A stretch of DNA of 64,000 nt from Streptomyces sp. DG1A-41 (GTDB lineage: Bacteria; Actinomycetota; Actinomycetes; Streptomycetales; Streptomycetaceae). The position numbers were made by a program, and so were the translations under genes. The stretch covers positions 1,635,001 to 1,699,000 of the forward strand of contig NZ_CP146350.1 in assembly GCF_037055355.1 (NCBI RefSeq). The letters are read 5' to 3'. Shown piece after piece: positions 1-7,967 of the stretch. Every line of letters starts with the position of its first letter. The stretch's first letter is position 1. The notes under the pieces are model-generated. The model searched no databases, was not told the DNA's origin, and worked only from the letters and a program-made list of their open reading frames with translations.

Positions 1-571
1 CACGGACGTCGCCGTCGTCGAGCCGGATCCGGTACGGGACGGGCCGGAACGCGGCGAGTTCGGCGATCATCGCGAGGTCGTACGTGAAGCGGCCGGAGGG
101 CCACCGCATGCGGTTGCCCCGGTCGTTGACGCGGGAGTCGAAGCCGGACGCGAGGACCGTGCCGAACAAGCGGTCCCCCACCTGCCCGAGGTCGATGTCG
201 CGGAGCCGGCCGCACTTGAGGGCGTCGGCGATCATGCGGCCCGCAGCGGCAGGCTCGCGCACGGGCAGACCGAGGGCGCGGGCGAAGTCGTTGCCGGTGC
301 CGACGGCGACCAGGCCGAGCGGTGTGGTCGTCCCCGCGACCGCCCGCAGGGCGAGATGGGCCATGCCGTCGCCGCCGACGGCTATCAGCGCTCCGGTACC
401 GCCCGCGACCGCGGCACGCGCGCGTGTGAGGGCGTCCGCGGCGTCCTCCCCGACCACCGTACGTACCGAGAAACCGGCCGCCCGCACGGCGGAAGCGGCC
501 GGCTGCGCCGCGCGGGCGCCCCGGCCGCGACCCGCGGTGGGGTTGACGAAGAGAGTGATCTCGCTGGTCAC
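1..571 (-). CDS. Diacylglycerol/lipid kinase family protein (DagK/YegS-like), C-terminus outside window
   Basis: The 190 visible residues begin VTSEITLFVNPTAGRGRG, with the N-terminal FVNPxAGxG nucleotide-binding signature of the DAGK/sphingosine-kinase/YegS catalytic domain. The second signature follows as GGDGMAHLAL near residue 65 (usual GGDGT, here Met), then GTGNDFARALGLP. The family phosphorylates lipid hydroxyls with ATP; the substrate cannot be told from sequence. The GTG start at 571 was chosen because the FVNP strand begins just after it. The gene lies 31 bp downstream of tatC on the same strand, so co-transcription with tatAC is likely. The 3' part is cut off by the window edge. 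Confidence 0.82.
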   Translation of the reverse strand, partial: MTSEITLFVNPTAGRGRGARAAQPAASAVRAAGFSVRTVVGEDAADALTRARAAVAGGTGALIAVGGDGMAHLALRAVAGTTTPLGLVAVGTGNDFARALGLPVREPAAAGRMIADALKCGRLRDIDLGQVGDRLFGTVLASGFDSRVNDRGNRMRWPSGRFTYDLAMIAELAAFRPVPYRIRLDDGDVR

Positions 572-602
572 GAGAGTGACCCTACGAGTTGCCCGCTGAT
601 CT

Positions 603-1565
603 TCAGGTCACGTCGTCATAACCGTTGACCCGTTCCGAGCGGTCTGAGCTCGCCTGCTCGGGCAGGGCGGCGCGGCTGGTGGTCACGGGCTCGATCTCGC
701 CGATGTCCTCGGGGGTGAGGTCCAGCTCGGAGGCCTCGTCGTCGGCGGGGCCGAGGGCCTCGCGGCGGCTGCGGCGGCGGTCGTTGAGCAGGGAGACGAC
801 GACCGCAGCGAAGTACAGGATCCAGATCGGCCCGGCGAGCGCCAGCATGGTCAGCGGGTCGGTGCTCGGCGTGGCGATGGCCGCGAAGACCGTGATGCCC
901 ATGATCATGCCGCGCCACCAGCCGAGCATGCGCTTACCGGAGATGGCTCCGGTGAAGTTGAGCATGACCAGCAGCAGGGGCAGCTCGAACGAGAGGCCGA
1001 AGACGAGCACCATCCGCATGACCAGGTCGAGCAGATCGTCCAGCGGGAGGAGGTTGGACGTGCCGCCGGGGGTGAATTCGAGGAGCACCTTCGCGGTGGT
1101 GGGAAGGACCGTGTACGCGAAGTAGGCACCGGCGGTGAACAGGGGGGCGCCCGTGCCGACGAAGGCATAGGCGTACTTCTTCTCGTGCCGGTGCAGCCCG
1201 GGAGCGACGAAGGCCCACAGCTGGTAGAGCCAGACCGGCGAGGCCAGCACGACACCGGCCATCAGCGACACCTTCAGCGCGAGCGTGAAGGGGGTGAGCA
1301 GACCGTTGATGGTGATCTGCGCACACGGCTCCGAGCCCGCCCGCGACCTGGCCAGTTCCGCGAAGGTCTTGTCACAGCCGACCGAGTCGAGGATCGGCTT
1401 GGTGATCAAGTTGATGATGTCGTTGTAGAAGAAGGCGGCGAAGACCGTGACGACGACGATCGCCACAATCGCCTTGGCGAGCCGGTTGCGGAGCTCGCGA
1501 AGGTGCTCCGCTAGGGGCATCCGCCCCTCGGGATCCTTCTCCTTGTTGCGGGCAGACTTCAGCAA
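603..1565 (-). CDS. tatC: Sec-independent protein translocase subunit TatC
   Basis: A 320-residue polytopic membrane protein and the core receptor of the twin-arginine pathway, which binds RR signal peptides and exports folded proteins across the plasma membrane. The cytosolic N-terminus carries the TatC hallmark MPLAEHLRELRNRL (about residues 16-29), followed by six hydrophobic segments and the family-typical first periplasmic loop. A charged tail of about 60 residues follows, longer than in E. coli TatC but usual for actinomycetes. The gene lies 47 bp downstream of tatA. Many Streptomyces enzymes use Tat, so the gene is expected to be housekeeping. Confidence 0.97.
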   Translation of the reverse strand: MLKSARNKEKDPEGRMPLAEHLRELRNRLAKAIVAIVVVTVFAAFFYNDIINLITKPILDSVGCDKTFAELARSRAGSEPCAQITINGLLTPFTLALKVSLMAGVVLASPVWLYQLWAFVAPGLHRHEKKYAYAFVGTGAPLFTAGAYFAYTVLPTTAKVLLEFTPGGTSNLLPLDDLLDLVMRMVLVFGLSFELPLLLVMLNFTGAISGKRMLGWWRGMIMGITVFAAIATPSTDPLTMLALAGPIWILYFAAVVVSLLNDRRRSRREALGPADDEASELDLTPEDIGEIEPVTTSRAALPEQASSDRSERVNGYDDVT

Positions 1566-1612
1566 CCCACGTTCCCATCTCGTGCGGCGGGCCGGAGGTC
1601 ACCGGCCCTGCG

Positions 1613-1897
1613 TCAGCGCTTGGTCGTGTCCGTCGGCTCGTTGACCGGGCGCGAGCTGGTCACGTCACCGGGGGCGGCCTGGATGGTGCGCTGCGAGGGC
1701 TGCTCGTCGTTGTTCGGCGGGCCGGCCGGGGTCGTGGACGACTTGTTCTCGTCCTTCATCGCCTTGGCCTCGCTCTTGAGGATGCGGGCCGACTTGCCGA
1801 GCGACCGAGCCATGTCCGGAAGCTTCTTCGCGCCGAACAGCAGGATGATGACGACGAGGATGAGAATGATCTCGGGAGCTCCGAGCCTTCCGAACAT
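1613..1897 (-). CDS. tatA: Twin-arginine translocase pore subunit TatA
   Basis: A 94-residue protein with the TatA plan: a single N-terminal membrane helix (about residues 6-22), a hinge and amphipathic helix beginning FGAKKLPDMARSLGKSARILKSE, then a charged flexible tail. TatA oligomerises with TatC to form the transient export channel. The motif FGAKKLP and the following amphipathic helix make TatA more likely than TatB. It heads tatA-tatC and the lipid-kinase-like gene. A perfect 18-bp palindrome sits about 42 bp upstream of the start and may be its operator. Confidence 0.96.
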   Translation of the reverse strand: MFGRLGAPEIILILVVIILLFGAKKLPDMARSLGKSARILKSEAKAMKDENKSSTTPAGPPNNDEQPSQRTIQAAPGDVTSSRPVNEPTDTTKR

Positions 1898-1938
1898 AAG
1901 TCTTTACCTTCTCACCGAGGCGGCTGTGGTGGGGGTGC

Positions 1939-1956
1939 TGTCCGACCGGTCGGACA
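1939..1956. promoter_or_regulatory. Perfect 18-bp palindrome upstream of tatA
   Basis: TGTCCGACC (1939-1947) is directly followed by its exact reverse complement GGTCGGACA. A further TGTCCGAA half-site starts three bases later (1959-1966). It lies 42-59 bp upstream of the tatA ATG in the 5' region of the tat operon, where a repressor or activator would bind. A transcriptional terminator for the upstream small gene is possible but less likely, as the palindrome has no loop. No cognate regulator can be named. Confidence 0.5.
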
Positions 1957-2158
1957 TGTGTCCGAACGATCGTGCTGACAGCGATCGTAACGCTCAGGGG
2001 TAAACGTGAGGCAATCCCTCTGCATCCCCTGTGCGTACTCCCGTCCGCGGCCAGTGCCTCGTTAACCGAGCCGCGACCAGCCAGAGTACCTGTCCGAACC
2101 GCCGAGGTGACAGGGCGAAGTGTCCCAAAGCCAGACTCACAGGCACCCACCGGACAGC

Positions 2159-2353
2159 TCACAGGGCGTCCACGGACCGGGCCGCGGTCTCCGCCGCCCG
2201 CTCCAGCTCCTCCGCGGCACGGTTGATACGGCGCGCCGAGTCCGTGACCTGGCTGCCCAGGCGCTGTGCTTCGACGAAGACCCGCACGGCGAGCACCCCG
2301 AGCACGGCGAGACCCACGAATCCCACGGCAATCGCGAACATCGGCCAGAACAT
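2159..2353 (-). CDS. Small single-span membrane protein of unknown function
   Basis: A 64-residue protein beginning MFWPMFAIAVGFVGLAV. It has one N-terminal hydrophobic helix (about residues 1-26) followed by an amphipathic, probably coiled-coil tail rich in Arg, Glu and Ala (VTDSARRINRAAEELERAAE). No enzymatic motif is visible. It sits between the zinc-ribbon gene and tatA on the same strand and is likely part of the same transcription direction. A membrane-anchored coiled coil suggests a scaffold or regulatory peptide, but no function is assigned. The alternative overlapping frame has no such domain logic. Confidence 0.7.
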   Translation of the reverse strand: MFWPMFAIAVGFVGLAVLGVLAVRVFVEAQRLGSQVTDSARRINRAAEELERAAETAARSVDAL

Positions 2354-2398
2354 GACGCCGAGCCTAGACCCTCCTGGAACGTCGAACGTCCAGACCCT

Positions 2399-2692
2399 CT
2401 ACAGCGTGGAATGCAGTCGCAGGGTCCGCACGCCGCCGTCGGTCAGCAGCTCCACGATCCGCTCCCCCGCGGGCTTGCGGACGGCCGCACCGCACTCCGG
2501 GCAGGTGAAGGAGTAGAAGGTGGTGCGGCTCGTGGCGCCGATGGCGAGGCGCAGGGCACCCGCGGTGAGCTCGAAGCGCCCCCGGCAGTCCGGGCAGCCC
2601 GCCCGGAACACCACCGGGGACACGCTTCTCATCCCGGCGAACGCGGACTCCACCGTCATGCCCATCGCACCGGATGTCACCGACTCGCTCAC
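2399..2692 (-). CDS. Small zinc-ribbon protein, function unknown
   Basis: A 97-residue protein carrying two CxxC pairs, GCPDC near residue 32 and CPEC near residue 64, the pattern of a four-cysteine zinc ribbon. No catalytic residues are recognisable; such small proteins usually bind nucleic acid or protein. The GTG at 2692 was chosen because GAGGAG lies eight bases upstream; no upstream in-frame start has a comparable ribosome-binding site. It lies about 160 bp downstream of pafC on the same strand and precedes the small membrane protein and tatA. Confidence 0.75.
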   Translation of the reverse strand: MSESVTSGAMGMTVESAFAGMRSVSPVVFRAGCPDCRGRFELTAGALRLAIGATSRTTFYSFTCPECGAAVRKPAGERIVELLTDGGVRTLRLHSTL

Positions 2693-2855
2693 AGCCCTGG
2701 CTCCTCTTTCTCGGGTCGTTCGCCTTCGGGGCACCCGGGTGGCGCCGGTACGGGCCGGCTCGCCGCCGACGTCGGCCAGGTCGGCTCCCTGGCACCACGA
2801 CGGTGTCGGAGGACGGCCCTGACAGCCGGCCGTCGGCGCCCTGGGCACCTGCGGC

Positions 2856-3908
2856 TCACTCGCGTCTGCCGTCCGGCCCGTCCGCCACCGCGTGCGCCGC
2901 GCGTACCTCGGCCGCCTCCACCGCCTCGATCCCGTCGTACGCCGCCAGTGCCTCGCGGGCCGCCTGCCGGGCGCTGTCCGCCAGCTCGGGCGGCGACACG
3001 ATGCGGCCGTCGCGCCCGAGCCTGAGGCCCAGGCGCCGCAGTGACGCCGGGTCGGGGGTCCGCAGAGTGATACGCAGCCCGCCGTCCGGAAGCTCGTCCG
3101 CGCTGTCGTGCGGGTAGTACTCGGCGACCCAGCGGCCGCCGGGGCCGACCTCGACCACGACCTCCGGGTCCTCGGCCGCGGGCTGGACGAGCGCCTCGGA
3201 CAGGTCCCGCAGCTCGATCTCCGGCGGTGCCGACGGCTCGTCCAGGATCTTGATCTCGGCGACCCGGTCGAGCCGGAAGGTGCGGCGCGCCTCCGAGCGG
3301 CGGCACCAGGCCTCGACATACGTGTGCCCGACGCTGACCAGGCGGATGGGGTCGATCTCCCGCTCGGTGACCTCGTCGCGCGCGGGCGAGTAGTAGCGGA
3401 TCCACAGCCGGCGGCGCTCGGCGATCGCCCGGTCGACGTCCGCGAAGACCCCGCCCTCGGATTCGAAGGTCACCGACAGCCGCGAGCTGGCGCCCGCCGC
3501 CTCGCCGGCCGCGGCCTCCACCTTGGCCGTCGCCCGCAGCAGCGCCTGCCGGTCGCTCTCGCGCAGTCCGGGCAGCGTGGCCACGGCCCGGGCGGCGACG
3601 AGCAGGGCGGTGGCCTCGTCGGCGGCGAGCCTGAGCGGCTCGGCCGCCTCCGCCGCCAGGGCGGCCGGGTTGTGCCACCAGATGCGCTCGCCGTCGGTGT
3701 CGATGTCGAGCAGGTCGCCGCCGCGGAAGCTGGTGCCGCACATGGGCAGCACGTCGAGGTCGGAGACCAGCTCGTCCTCGGTGATCCCGAAGGCGCGCGC
3801 GACGTCCTCGACCCGGGCCCCGGGGCGCTCCCTCAGATATGTCACCAGGGAGAGCATCCGTCTGGTCTGGTCGATGGCGTTCACGGGCCTGACCGGTTTG
3901 CCTGCCAC
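2856..3908 (-). CDS. pafC: WYL-domain transcriptional regulator PafC
   Basis: A 350-residue protein with an N-terminal winged helix (LVTYLRERPGARVEDVARAF, about residues 20-60), a WYL domain in the middle (about 140-230, around LWIRYYSPARDEVTEREIDP), and a WCX C-terminal extension. In mycobacteria PafB and PafC act together as activator of the LexA-independent DNA-damage response, probably by sensing single-stranded nucleic acid. The start lies 17 bp after the pafB stop, so the two are one operon. Location near pafA fits the family name (proteasome accessory factor), although the regulator works on DNA repair rather than on pupylation itself. Confidence 0.93.
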   Translation of the reverse strand: MAGKPVRPVNAIDQTRRMLSLVTYLRERPGARVEDVARAFGITEDELVSDLDVLPMCGTSFRGGDLLDIDTDGERIWWHNPAALAAEAAEPLRLAADEATALLVAARAVATLPGLRESDRQALLRATAKVEAAAGEAAGASSRLSVTFESEGGVFADVDRAIAERRRLWIRYYSPARDEVTEREIDPIRLVSVGHTYVEAWCRRSEARRTFRLDRVAEIKILDEPSAPPEIELRDLSEALVQPAAEDPEVVVEVGPGGRWVAEYYPHDSADELPDGGLRITLRTPDPASLRRLGLRLGRDGRIVSPPELADSARQAAREALAAYDGIEAVEAAEVRAAHAVADGPDGRRE

Positions 3909-3925
3909 TTCTCGTCCGCTCCCCC

Positions 3926-4903
3926 TCAGCCCTTGGCCACGGCCCGTAGCCGGTCCACCACGTCGGCCCGCAGCTCCGCGGGCTCCAGGACGACCACGTC
4001 CGGCCCGAACTCCACCAGCCAGGCATCCAGCCCGTGGCCGTACGGAATCTCCAACTCGTCCCAGCCGTCACCGAGTTCCCGGACGGAGGTGGCCTTCGCC
4101 CGAAGGGGGTACCCCGCGTCCGAGCGCAGCCGGATCCGCGCCGAGCGGTCGGTGATCTCGCCGGCCCAGCTCGCGACGGTCTCACGGACGGTGACGACGT
4201 CCGGCACGGGAGCGGTGTAACGGCCGCCGCGCGAGCGGACCTTGCCGGTGATCCGGGACAGCCGGAAGACCCGCTCGGCACCCCGGTCCCGGTCCCAGCC
4301 CGCCAGGTACCAGTGGCCCCGCCAGCACTCCAGCGCCCACGGCTCCACGTGCCGCTGCTCGGGGTGCGCGGCGGTGGCCTTGCGGTAGTCGAACACGACG
4401 GGCCTGCGGTCCCGGCAGGCGAGCATCAGCGGCTCGAACGCCGCCTCGTGCACGGGGATGCGCGGCTCCAGGGCACCGTGCGACCCGTACGGGTCGACGT
4501 CCTCGGGGAGCCCGGCCGCCCGCAGCTTCTGGAGGGCGCCGCTGGCGGCGCCGGCGAGCCGGGCCTGCTGCCACACCTTGGCGGCGAGCCCGAGCGCAGC
4601 GGCCTCCTCGGCGTCCAGGGTGATGGGCGGGAGGCGGTTGCTGTCACGGCGGGCCAGATAGCCGACCTCGCCGTCGAGGCTCTCGACGGTCTCGATGACC
4701 AGTCCGAGTTCGCGCAGGTCGTCCTTGTCGCGCTCGAACATGCGGTTGAAGGAGTCGTCGTTGCCACCCGAGCCGTTGCCCGGCCCGAAGGCCTCGACGT
4801 AGGCCTCGATGGAGTCGCGCAGCTCACGCTTGCTGAGCGGCCGCCGCGTCCCGAGCAGACACAGCGCCAGGTTCATCAGCCGCTCGGCCTTGGCAATGGC
4901 CAT
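3926..4903 (-). CDS. pafB: WYL-domain transcriptional regulator PafB
   Basis: A 325-residue protein beginning MAIAKAERLMNLALCLL, with a winged helix in the first 80 residues, a WYL domain (about 150-230, with VVFDYRKATAAHPEQRHVEPW and WYLAGWDRDRGAERVFRLSRI) and a WCX tail. It is the partner of PafC in the PafBC heterodimer. The ATG at 4903 was chosen because the helix-turn-helix starts directly there; GGAGG lies 12 bases upstream, and longer in-frame extensions lack similarity to the family. A 7-bp inverted repeat at 4943-4966 lies in its 5' region. Confidence 0.93.
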   Translation of the reverse strand: MAIAKAERLMNLALCLLGTRRPLSKRELRDSIEAYVEAFGPGNGSGGNDDSFNRMFERDKDDLRELGLVIETVESLDGEVGYLARRDSNRLPPITLDAEEAAALGLAAKVWQQARLAGAASGALQKLRAAGLPEDVDPYGSHGALEPRIPVHEAAFEPLMLACRDRRPVVFDYRKATAAHPEQRHVEPWALECWRGHWYLAGWDRDRGAERVFRLSRITGKVRSRGGRYTAPVPDVVTVRETVASWAGEITDRSARIRLRSDAGYPLRAKATSVRELGDGWDELEIPYGHGLDAWLVEFGPDVVVLEPAELRADVVDRLRAVAKG

Positions 4904-4942
4904 CGACGCGCTTCGCCTCCCTATGGTGCTTACGAGCGATGA

Positions 4943-4966
4943 CCGTACCGCCACACGGTGGTACGG
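4943..4966. promoter_or_regulatory. Inverted repeat upstream of pafB
   Basis: CCGTACC (4943-4949) and GGTACGG (4960-4966) form 7-bp arms separated by ten bases, 40-63 bp before the pafB start. The position suits an operator for the pafBC operon. It is separate from the FKBP terminator just upstream (4977-5004). Confidence 0.35.
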
Positions 4967-4976
4967 CAAAAGCCGA

Positions 4977-5004
4977 GGGCCCATGCCCGAACAGGCATGG
5001 GCCC
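4977..5004 (-). terminator. Terminator downstream of the cytosolic FKBP gene
   Basis: An 11-bp perfect stem (4977-4987 with 4994-5004) with a six-base loop. On the minus strand it is followed shortly by a TTTT run, as in an intrinsic terminator. It lies 28 bp past the FKBP stop and separates that gene from pafBC. Confidence 0.75.
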
Positions 5005-5031
5005 CACATGATCGAGTGTGTCCGAACCTGG

Positions 5032-5403
5032 TCAGACCCCGAGCAGGTCGACCACGAAGATCAGCGTCTCGCCGGGCTTGATCAGAGGGGACGGGCTCTG
5101 GTTGCCGTAGGCGAGGTGGGCGGGAATGGTCAGCTGGCGGCGGCCGCCGACCTTCATGCCCTGCACGCCCTGGTCCCAGCCCTTGATGACCCGGCCGCCA
5201 CCCAGCGGGAAGCGGAAGGGGGTGCCGCGGTTCCAGCTGGCGTCGAACTCCTCGCCGGTGCTGAAGGAGACACCGACGTAGTGAACGGTGACGGTCTGGC
5301 CCGCCTGCGCGACCGGGCCGTCGCCTTCCCAGATGTCCTTGATCTCGAGGTCCGCCGGGGGCTCGCCGCCCGGGAAGTCGATCTCGGGCTTGTCGATGCT
5401 CAC
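5032..5403 (-). CDS. FKBP-type peptidyl-prolyl cis-trans isomerase (cytosolic)
   Basis: A 123-residue single-domain FKBP. Family motifs are VTVHYVGVSFSTGEEFDASW (about residues 39-58), FPLGGGRVIKGWDQGVQGMKVGGRR (split across the FK506 pocket) and a terminal TLIFVVDLLGV strand. It catalyses proline isomerisation in protein folding. There is no signal peptide, so it acts in the cytoplasm. The GTG start has AGGAG eight bases upstream. A second, secreted two-domain FKBP lies 61 bp upstream in the same direction, which suggests an FKBP operon placed between pafA and pafBC. Confidence 0.95.
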   Translation of the reverse strand: MSIDKPEIDFPGGEPPADLEIKDIWEGDGPVAQAGQTVTVHYVGVSFSTGEEFDASWNRGTPFRFPLGGGRVIKGWDQGVQGMKVGGRRQLTIPAHLAYGNQSPSPLIKPGETLIFVVDLLGV

Positions 5404-5464
5404 GTCTCTTGCTCCTGCTTGTCTGCGGAAAGGCGAACACGCACAGTCTTACATCCCACGCGCG

Positions 5465-6466
5465 TCACAGCTTCGCGAGGATGTCCACCGAGAAGACCAG
5501 CGTGGAGTCCTTCTTGATACCGCTGCCCTGCGGCGGGTTGTCCCCGTAGCCCAGCTCCGGCGGGATGACGATGAGGACGCGGCTGCCGACCTTCTTGCCG
5601 GTCAGGCCCTGCGCCCAGCCCTTGACGACCTGCTGGAGCGAGAACGACACCAGCTGCTTGTTGGCGTACGACGAGTCGAACTCCTTGCCGCCGTCCCACA
5701 GCACGCCCTTGTACTGCACGAGGACGCTGTTGTCGGCGGCCACCTCATCGCCGTCGCCCTCCAGGACGTACTCCGCCACCAGCTTCTTGGGGGCGGCCGC
5801 CTTGGGCACCTCGATCGAGGGCGCCTTCCCGTCGGTGTTGGTGCCGACCTTGGGCAGGTCCGCGTTGCCCTGCGGGACCTCCTTGCCCTTGGCGGAGCTC
5901 TTGGCGTTGAACGTGTCCTGCACGTCGACGACGAAGACCAGGGTGTCGGTGCCCTTGATGCCCGCCTGCGGGTTGCCCTGCGAGCCGTAGCCCCAGGTGG
6001 GCGGGACGGCCATCTCGATGCGGCTGCCGGCCTTCTTGCCGGCCAGCGCGTACCGCCAGCCGTCGATGATCTGGCCCTGGGCGAGCTGGATGGCCAGGCG
6101 GGTCTTGCGGTCGTAGGAGTTGTCGAAGACCTTGGCGGTGTTCCAGACCTGGCCCAGGTAGTTCGCGACGACGAAGTCGTTCTCCGCGATGACCTTGCCG
6201 CTGCCCGCGACCAGGGTCTTCACCGCGAGCTGCTTCGACGGCTCTGAGCTGCCCTTGGCGATCGTCGGCTTCTCGTCGAACTTCGTGCCCGCGGTGACCG
6301 CCGGCAGCGGGCCGTCGACGATCTTCGGCGGCGGTGCCGCGGACGGGGCCGACGCCGAGGGCGACGGGCTGTCGCTGGCCTTGCTCGAGTCGGACTTGTC
6401 ATCGCCGCATGCGGCGAGCGTGGCAAGTCCAGCGGGTACGGAGATGAGAAGTGAGCGTCGGCGCAC
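5465..6466 (-). CDS. Secreted FKBP-type prolyl isomerase lipoprotein with two FKBP domains
   Basis: A 333-residue protein beginning VRRRSLLISVPAGLATLAAC, a lipoprotein signal with the lipobox Cys at residue 20 and a following Gly-Asp-Asp. A Ser/Ala/Pro-rich linker leads to two FKBP folds: the first around residues 85-190 (VVANYLGQVWNTAKVFDNS), the second around 215-333 (VLVQYKGVLWDGGKEFDSSY, ending TLVFSVDILAKL). It probably assists folding of exported proteins on the outer face of the membrane. The GTG at 6466 was chosen because the signal peptide begins there. It is separated from pafA by a strong hairpin. Confidence 0.9.
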   Translation of the reverse strand: MRRRSLLISVPAGLATLAACGDDKSDSSKASDSPSPSASAPSAAPPPKIVDGPLPAVTAGTKFDEKPTIAKGSSEPSKQLAVKTLVAGSGKVIAENDFVVANYLGQVWNTAKVFDNSYDRKTRLAIQLAQGQIIDGWRYALAGKKAGSRIEMAVPPTWGYGSQGNPQAGIKGTDTLVFVVDVQDTFNAKSSAKGKEVPQGNADLPKVGTNTDGKAPSIEVPKAAAPKKLVAEYVLEGDGDEVAADNSVLVQYKGVLWDGGKEFDSSYANKQLVSFSLQQVVKGWAQGLTGKKVGSRVLIVIPPELGYGDNPPQGSGIKKDSTLVFSVDILAKL

Positions 6467-6529
6467 TGTGGGGGCCTCGTAATCGGTCGATCTCGTGGAT
6501 GGCGTGCGCGCAACTCTACGGCGTGAGCA

Positions 6530-6558
6530 GGGCGCCGTACTTGTAACGTACGGCGCCC
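6530..6558 (-). terminator. Terminator downstream of pafA
   Basis: An 11-bp perfect stem (6530-6540 with 6548-6558) with a seven-base loop, lying 39 bp past the pafA stop and upstream of the FKBP lipoprotein. It lacks a clear T-run, as is common in Streptomyces. Confidence 0.75.
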
Positions 6559-6596
6559 GTGTGGCGTTCCGGCGATTTTCCCGCCGGCGCATTTCC

Positions 6597-7958
6597 TCAC
6601 ATTCCGGCGATCAGCTTCTCCACCCGGTCGTCCACCGAACGGAACGGGTCCTTGCACAACACGGTGCGCTGGGCCTGGTCGTTGAGCTTGAGGTGAACCC
6701 AGTCGACCGTGAAGTCACGGCGCTGTTCCTGGGCGCGCCGGATGAAGTCGCCGCGCAGCCGGGCCCGAGTGGTCTGCGGCGGAACGGACTTGCCCTCGAA
6801 GATCTTCAAGTCGTTGCAGACACGCGCTGCCTGGCCCTTCTTCTCGAGCAGGTAGTACAGGCCACGACGGCGGTGGATGTCGTGGTAGGCGAGGTCTATC
6901 TGCGCGACACGAGGGTGGGACATGGTCATGTTGTGCTTGGCCCGGTACCGCTCGAGGAGCTTGTACTTCATGACCCAGTCGATCTCGGTGCCGATGCGGT
7001 CGAGATCCTCGGTCTCGATCGCGTCCAGCGTGCGGCCCCACAGCTCCAGGACCTGCTCCACGGTGCCGGTGCGGATGCCTCGGCGCTCGCAGAAGTCCAC
7101 GGCCTTCTCGTAGTACTCGCGCTGCACCTCCAGGGCGGAGGCCTCACGTCCGCTGGCCAGGCGGACCTTGCGGCGGCCGGTGATGTCGTGGCTGACCTCG
7201 CGGATCGCCCGGATCGGGTTCTCGAGGGTGAGGTCCCGCATCACCGTGCCCGCCTCGATCATGCGCAGCACCAGGTCGGTGGCGCCGACCTTGAGCAGCA
7301 TGGTCGTCTCGGACATGTTGGAGTCGCCCACGATGACGTGCAGGCGGCGGTAGCGCTCGGCGTCCGCGTGCGGCTCGTCACGCGTGTTGATGATCGGCCG
7401 GGAGCGGGTCGTCGCCGAGGAGACGCCCTCCCAGATGTGCTCGGCCCGCTGGCTGACGCAGTACACGGCACCGCGCGGCGTCTGGAGCACCTTGCCCGCG
7501 CCGCACAGCAACTGCCGTGTGACCAGGAAGGGAATCAGAATGTCGGCGAGCCGGGAGAACTCCCCGTGCCGGGCGACCAGATAGTTCTCGTGGCAGCCGT
7601 AGGAGTTGCCCGCCGAATCGGTGTTGTTCTTGAAGAGGTAGACGTCGCCCGCGATTCCCTCCTCGTGCAGGCGTCGTTCGGCGTCCACCAGGAGTCCTTC
7701 GAGAATGCGCTCGCCCGCTTTGTCGTGGGTGACCAGTTCGATCACGTTGTCACATTCCGGTGTGGCGTATTCCGGATGTGAACCCACGTCGAGATAGAGG
7801 CGGGCGCCGTTTCGCAGAAAGACATTGCTGCTGCGGCCCCATGACACGACACGGCGGAAGAGGTACCGCGCCACCTCGTCAGGAGACAGGCGGCGCTGTC
7901 CCCTGAACGTGCACGTGACGCCGTACTCGTTCTCCAGCCCGAAAATGCGGCGGTCCAT
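6597..7958 (-). CDS. pafA: Pup--protein ligase PafA
   Basis: A 453-residue ATP-dependent ligase that joins the C-terminal glutamate of Pup to lysine side chains of target proteins. It has the carboxylate-amine ligase (glutamine-synthetase-like) fold: [10 protein letters not shown] at residues 5-14 carries the metal-binding glutamates, and [15 protein letters not shown] holds Asp57, which matches the catalytic aspartate of PafA. A further signature is [18 protein letters not shown]. It is the paralogue of dop, 6 kb away on the same strand. The stop codon of an MFS gene lies nine bases before its start, so the two are probably co-transcribed. No strong Shine-Dalgarno is visible. Confidence 0.97.
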   Translation of the reverse strand: MDRRIFGLENEYGVTCTFRGQRRLSPDEVARYLFRRVVSWGRSSNVFLRNGARLYLDVGSHPEYATPECDNVIELVTHDKAGERILEGLLVDAERRLHEEGIAGDVYLFKNNTDSAGNSYGCHENYLVARHGEFSRLADILIPFLVTRQLLCGAGKVLQTPRGAVYCVSQRAEHIWEGVSSATTRSRPIINTRDEPHADAERYRRLHVIVGDSNMSETTMLLKVGATDLVLRMIEAGTVMRDLTLENPIRAIREVSHDITGRRKVRLASGREASALEVQREYYEKAVDFCERRGIRTGTVEQVLELWGRTLDAIETEDLDRIGTEIDWVMKYKLLERYRAKHNMTMSHPRVAQIDLAYHDIHRRRGLYYLLEKKGQAARVCNDLKIFEGKSVPPQTTRARLRGDFIRRAQEQRRDFTVDWVHLKLNDQAQRTVLCKDPFRSVDDRVEKLIAGM

Positions 7959-7967
7959 GAGGGAACA

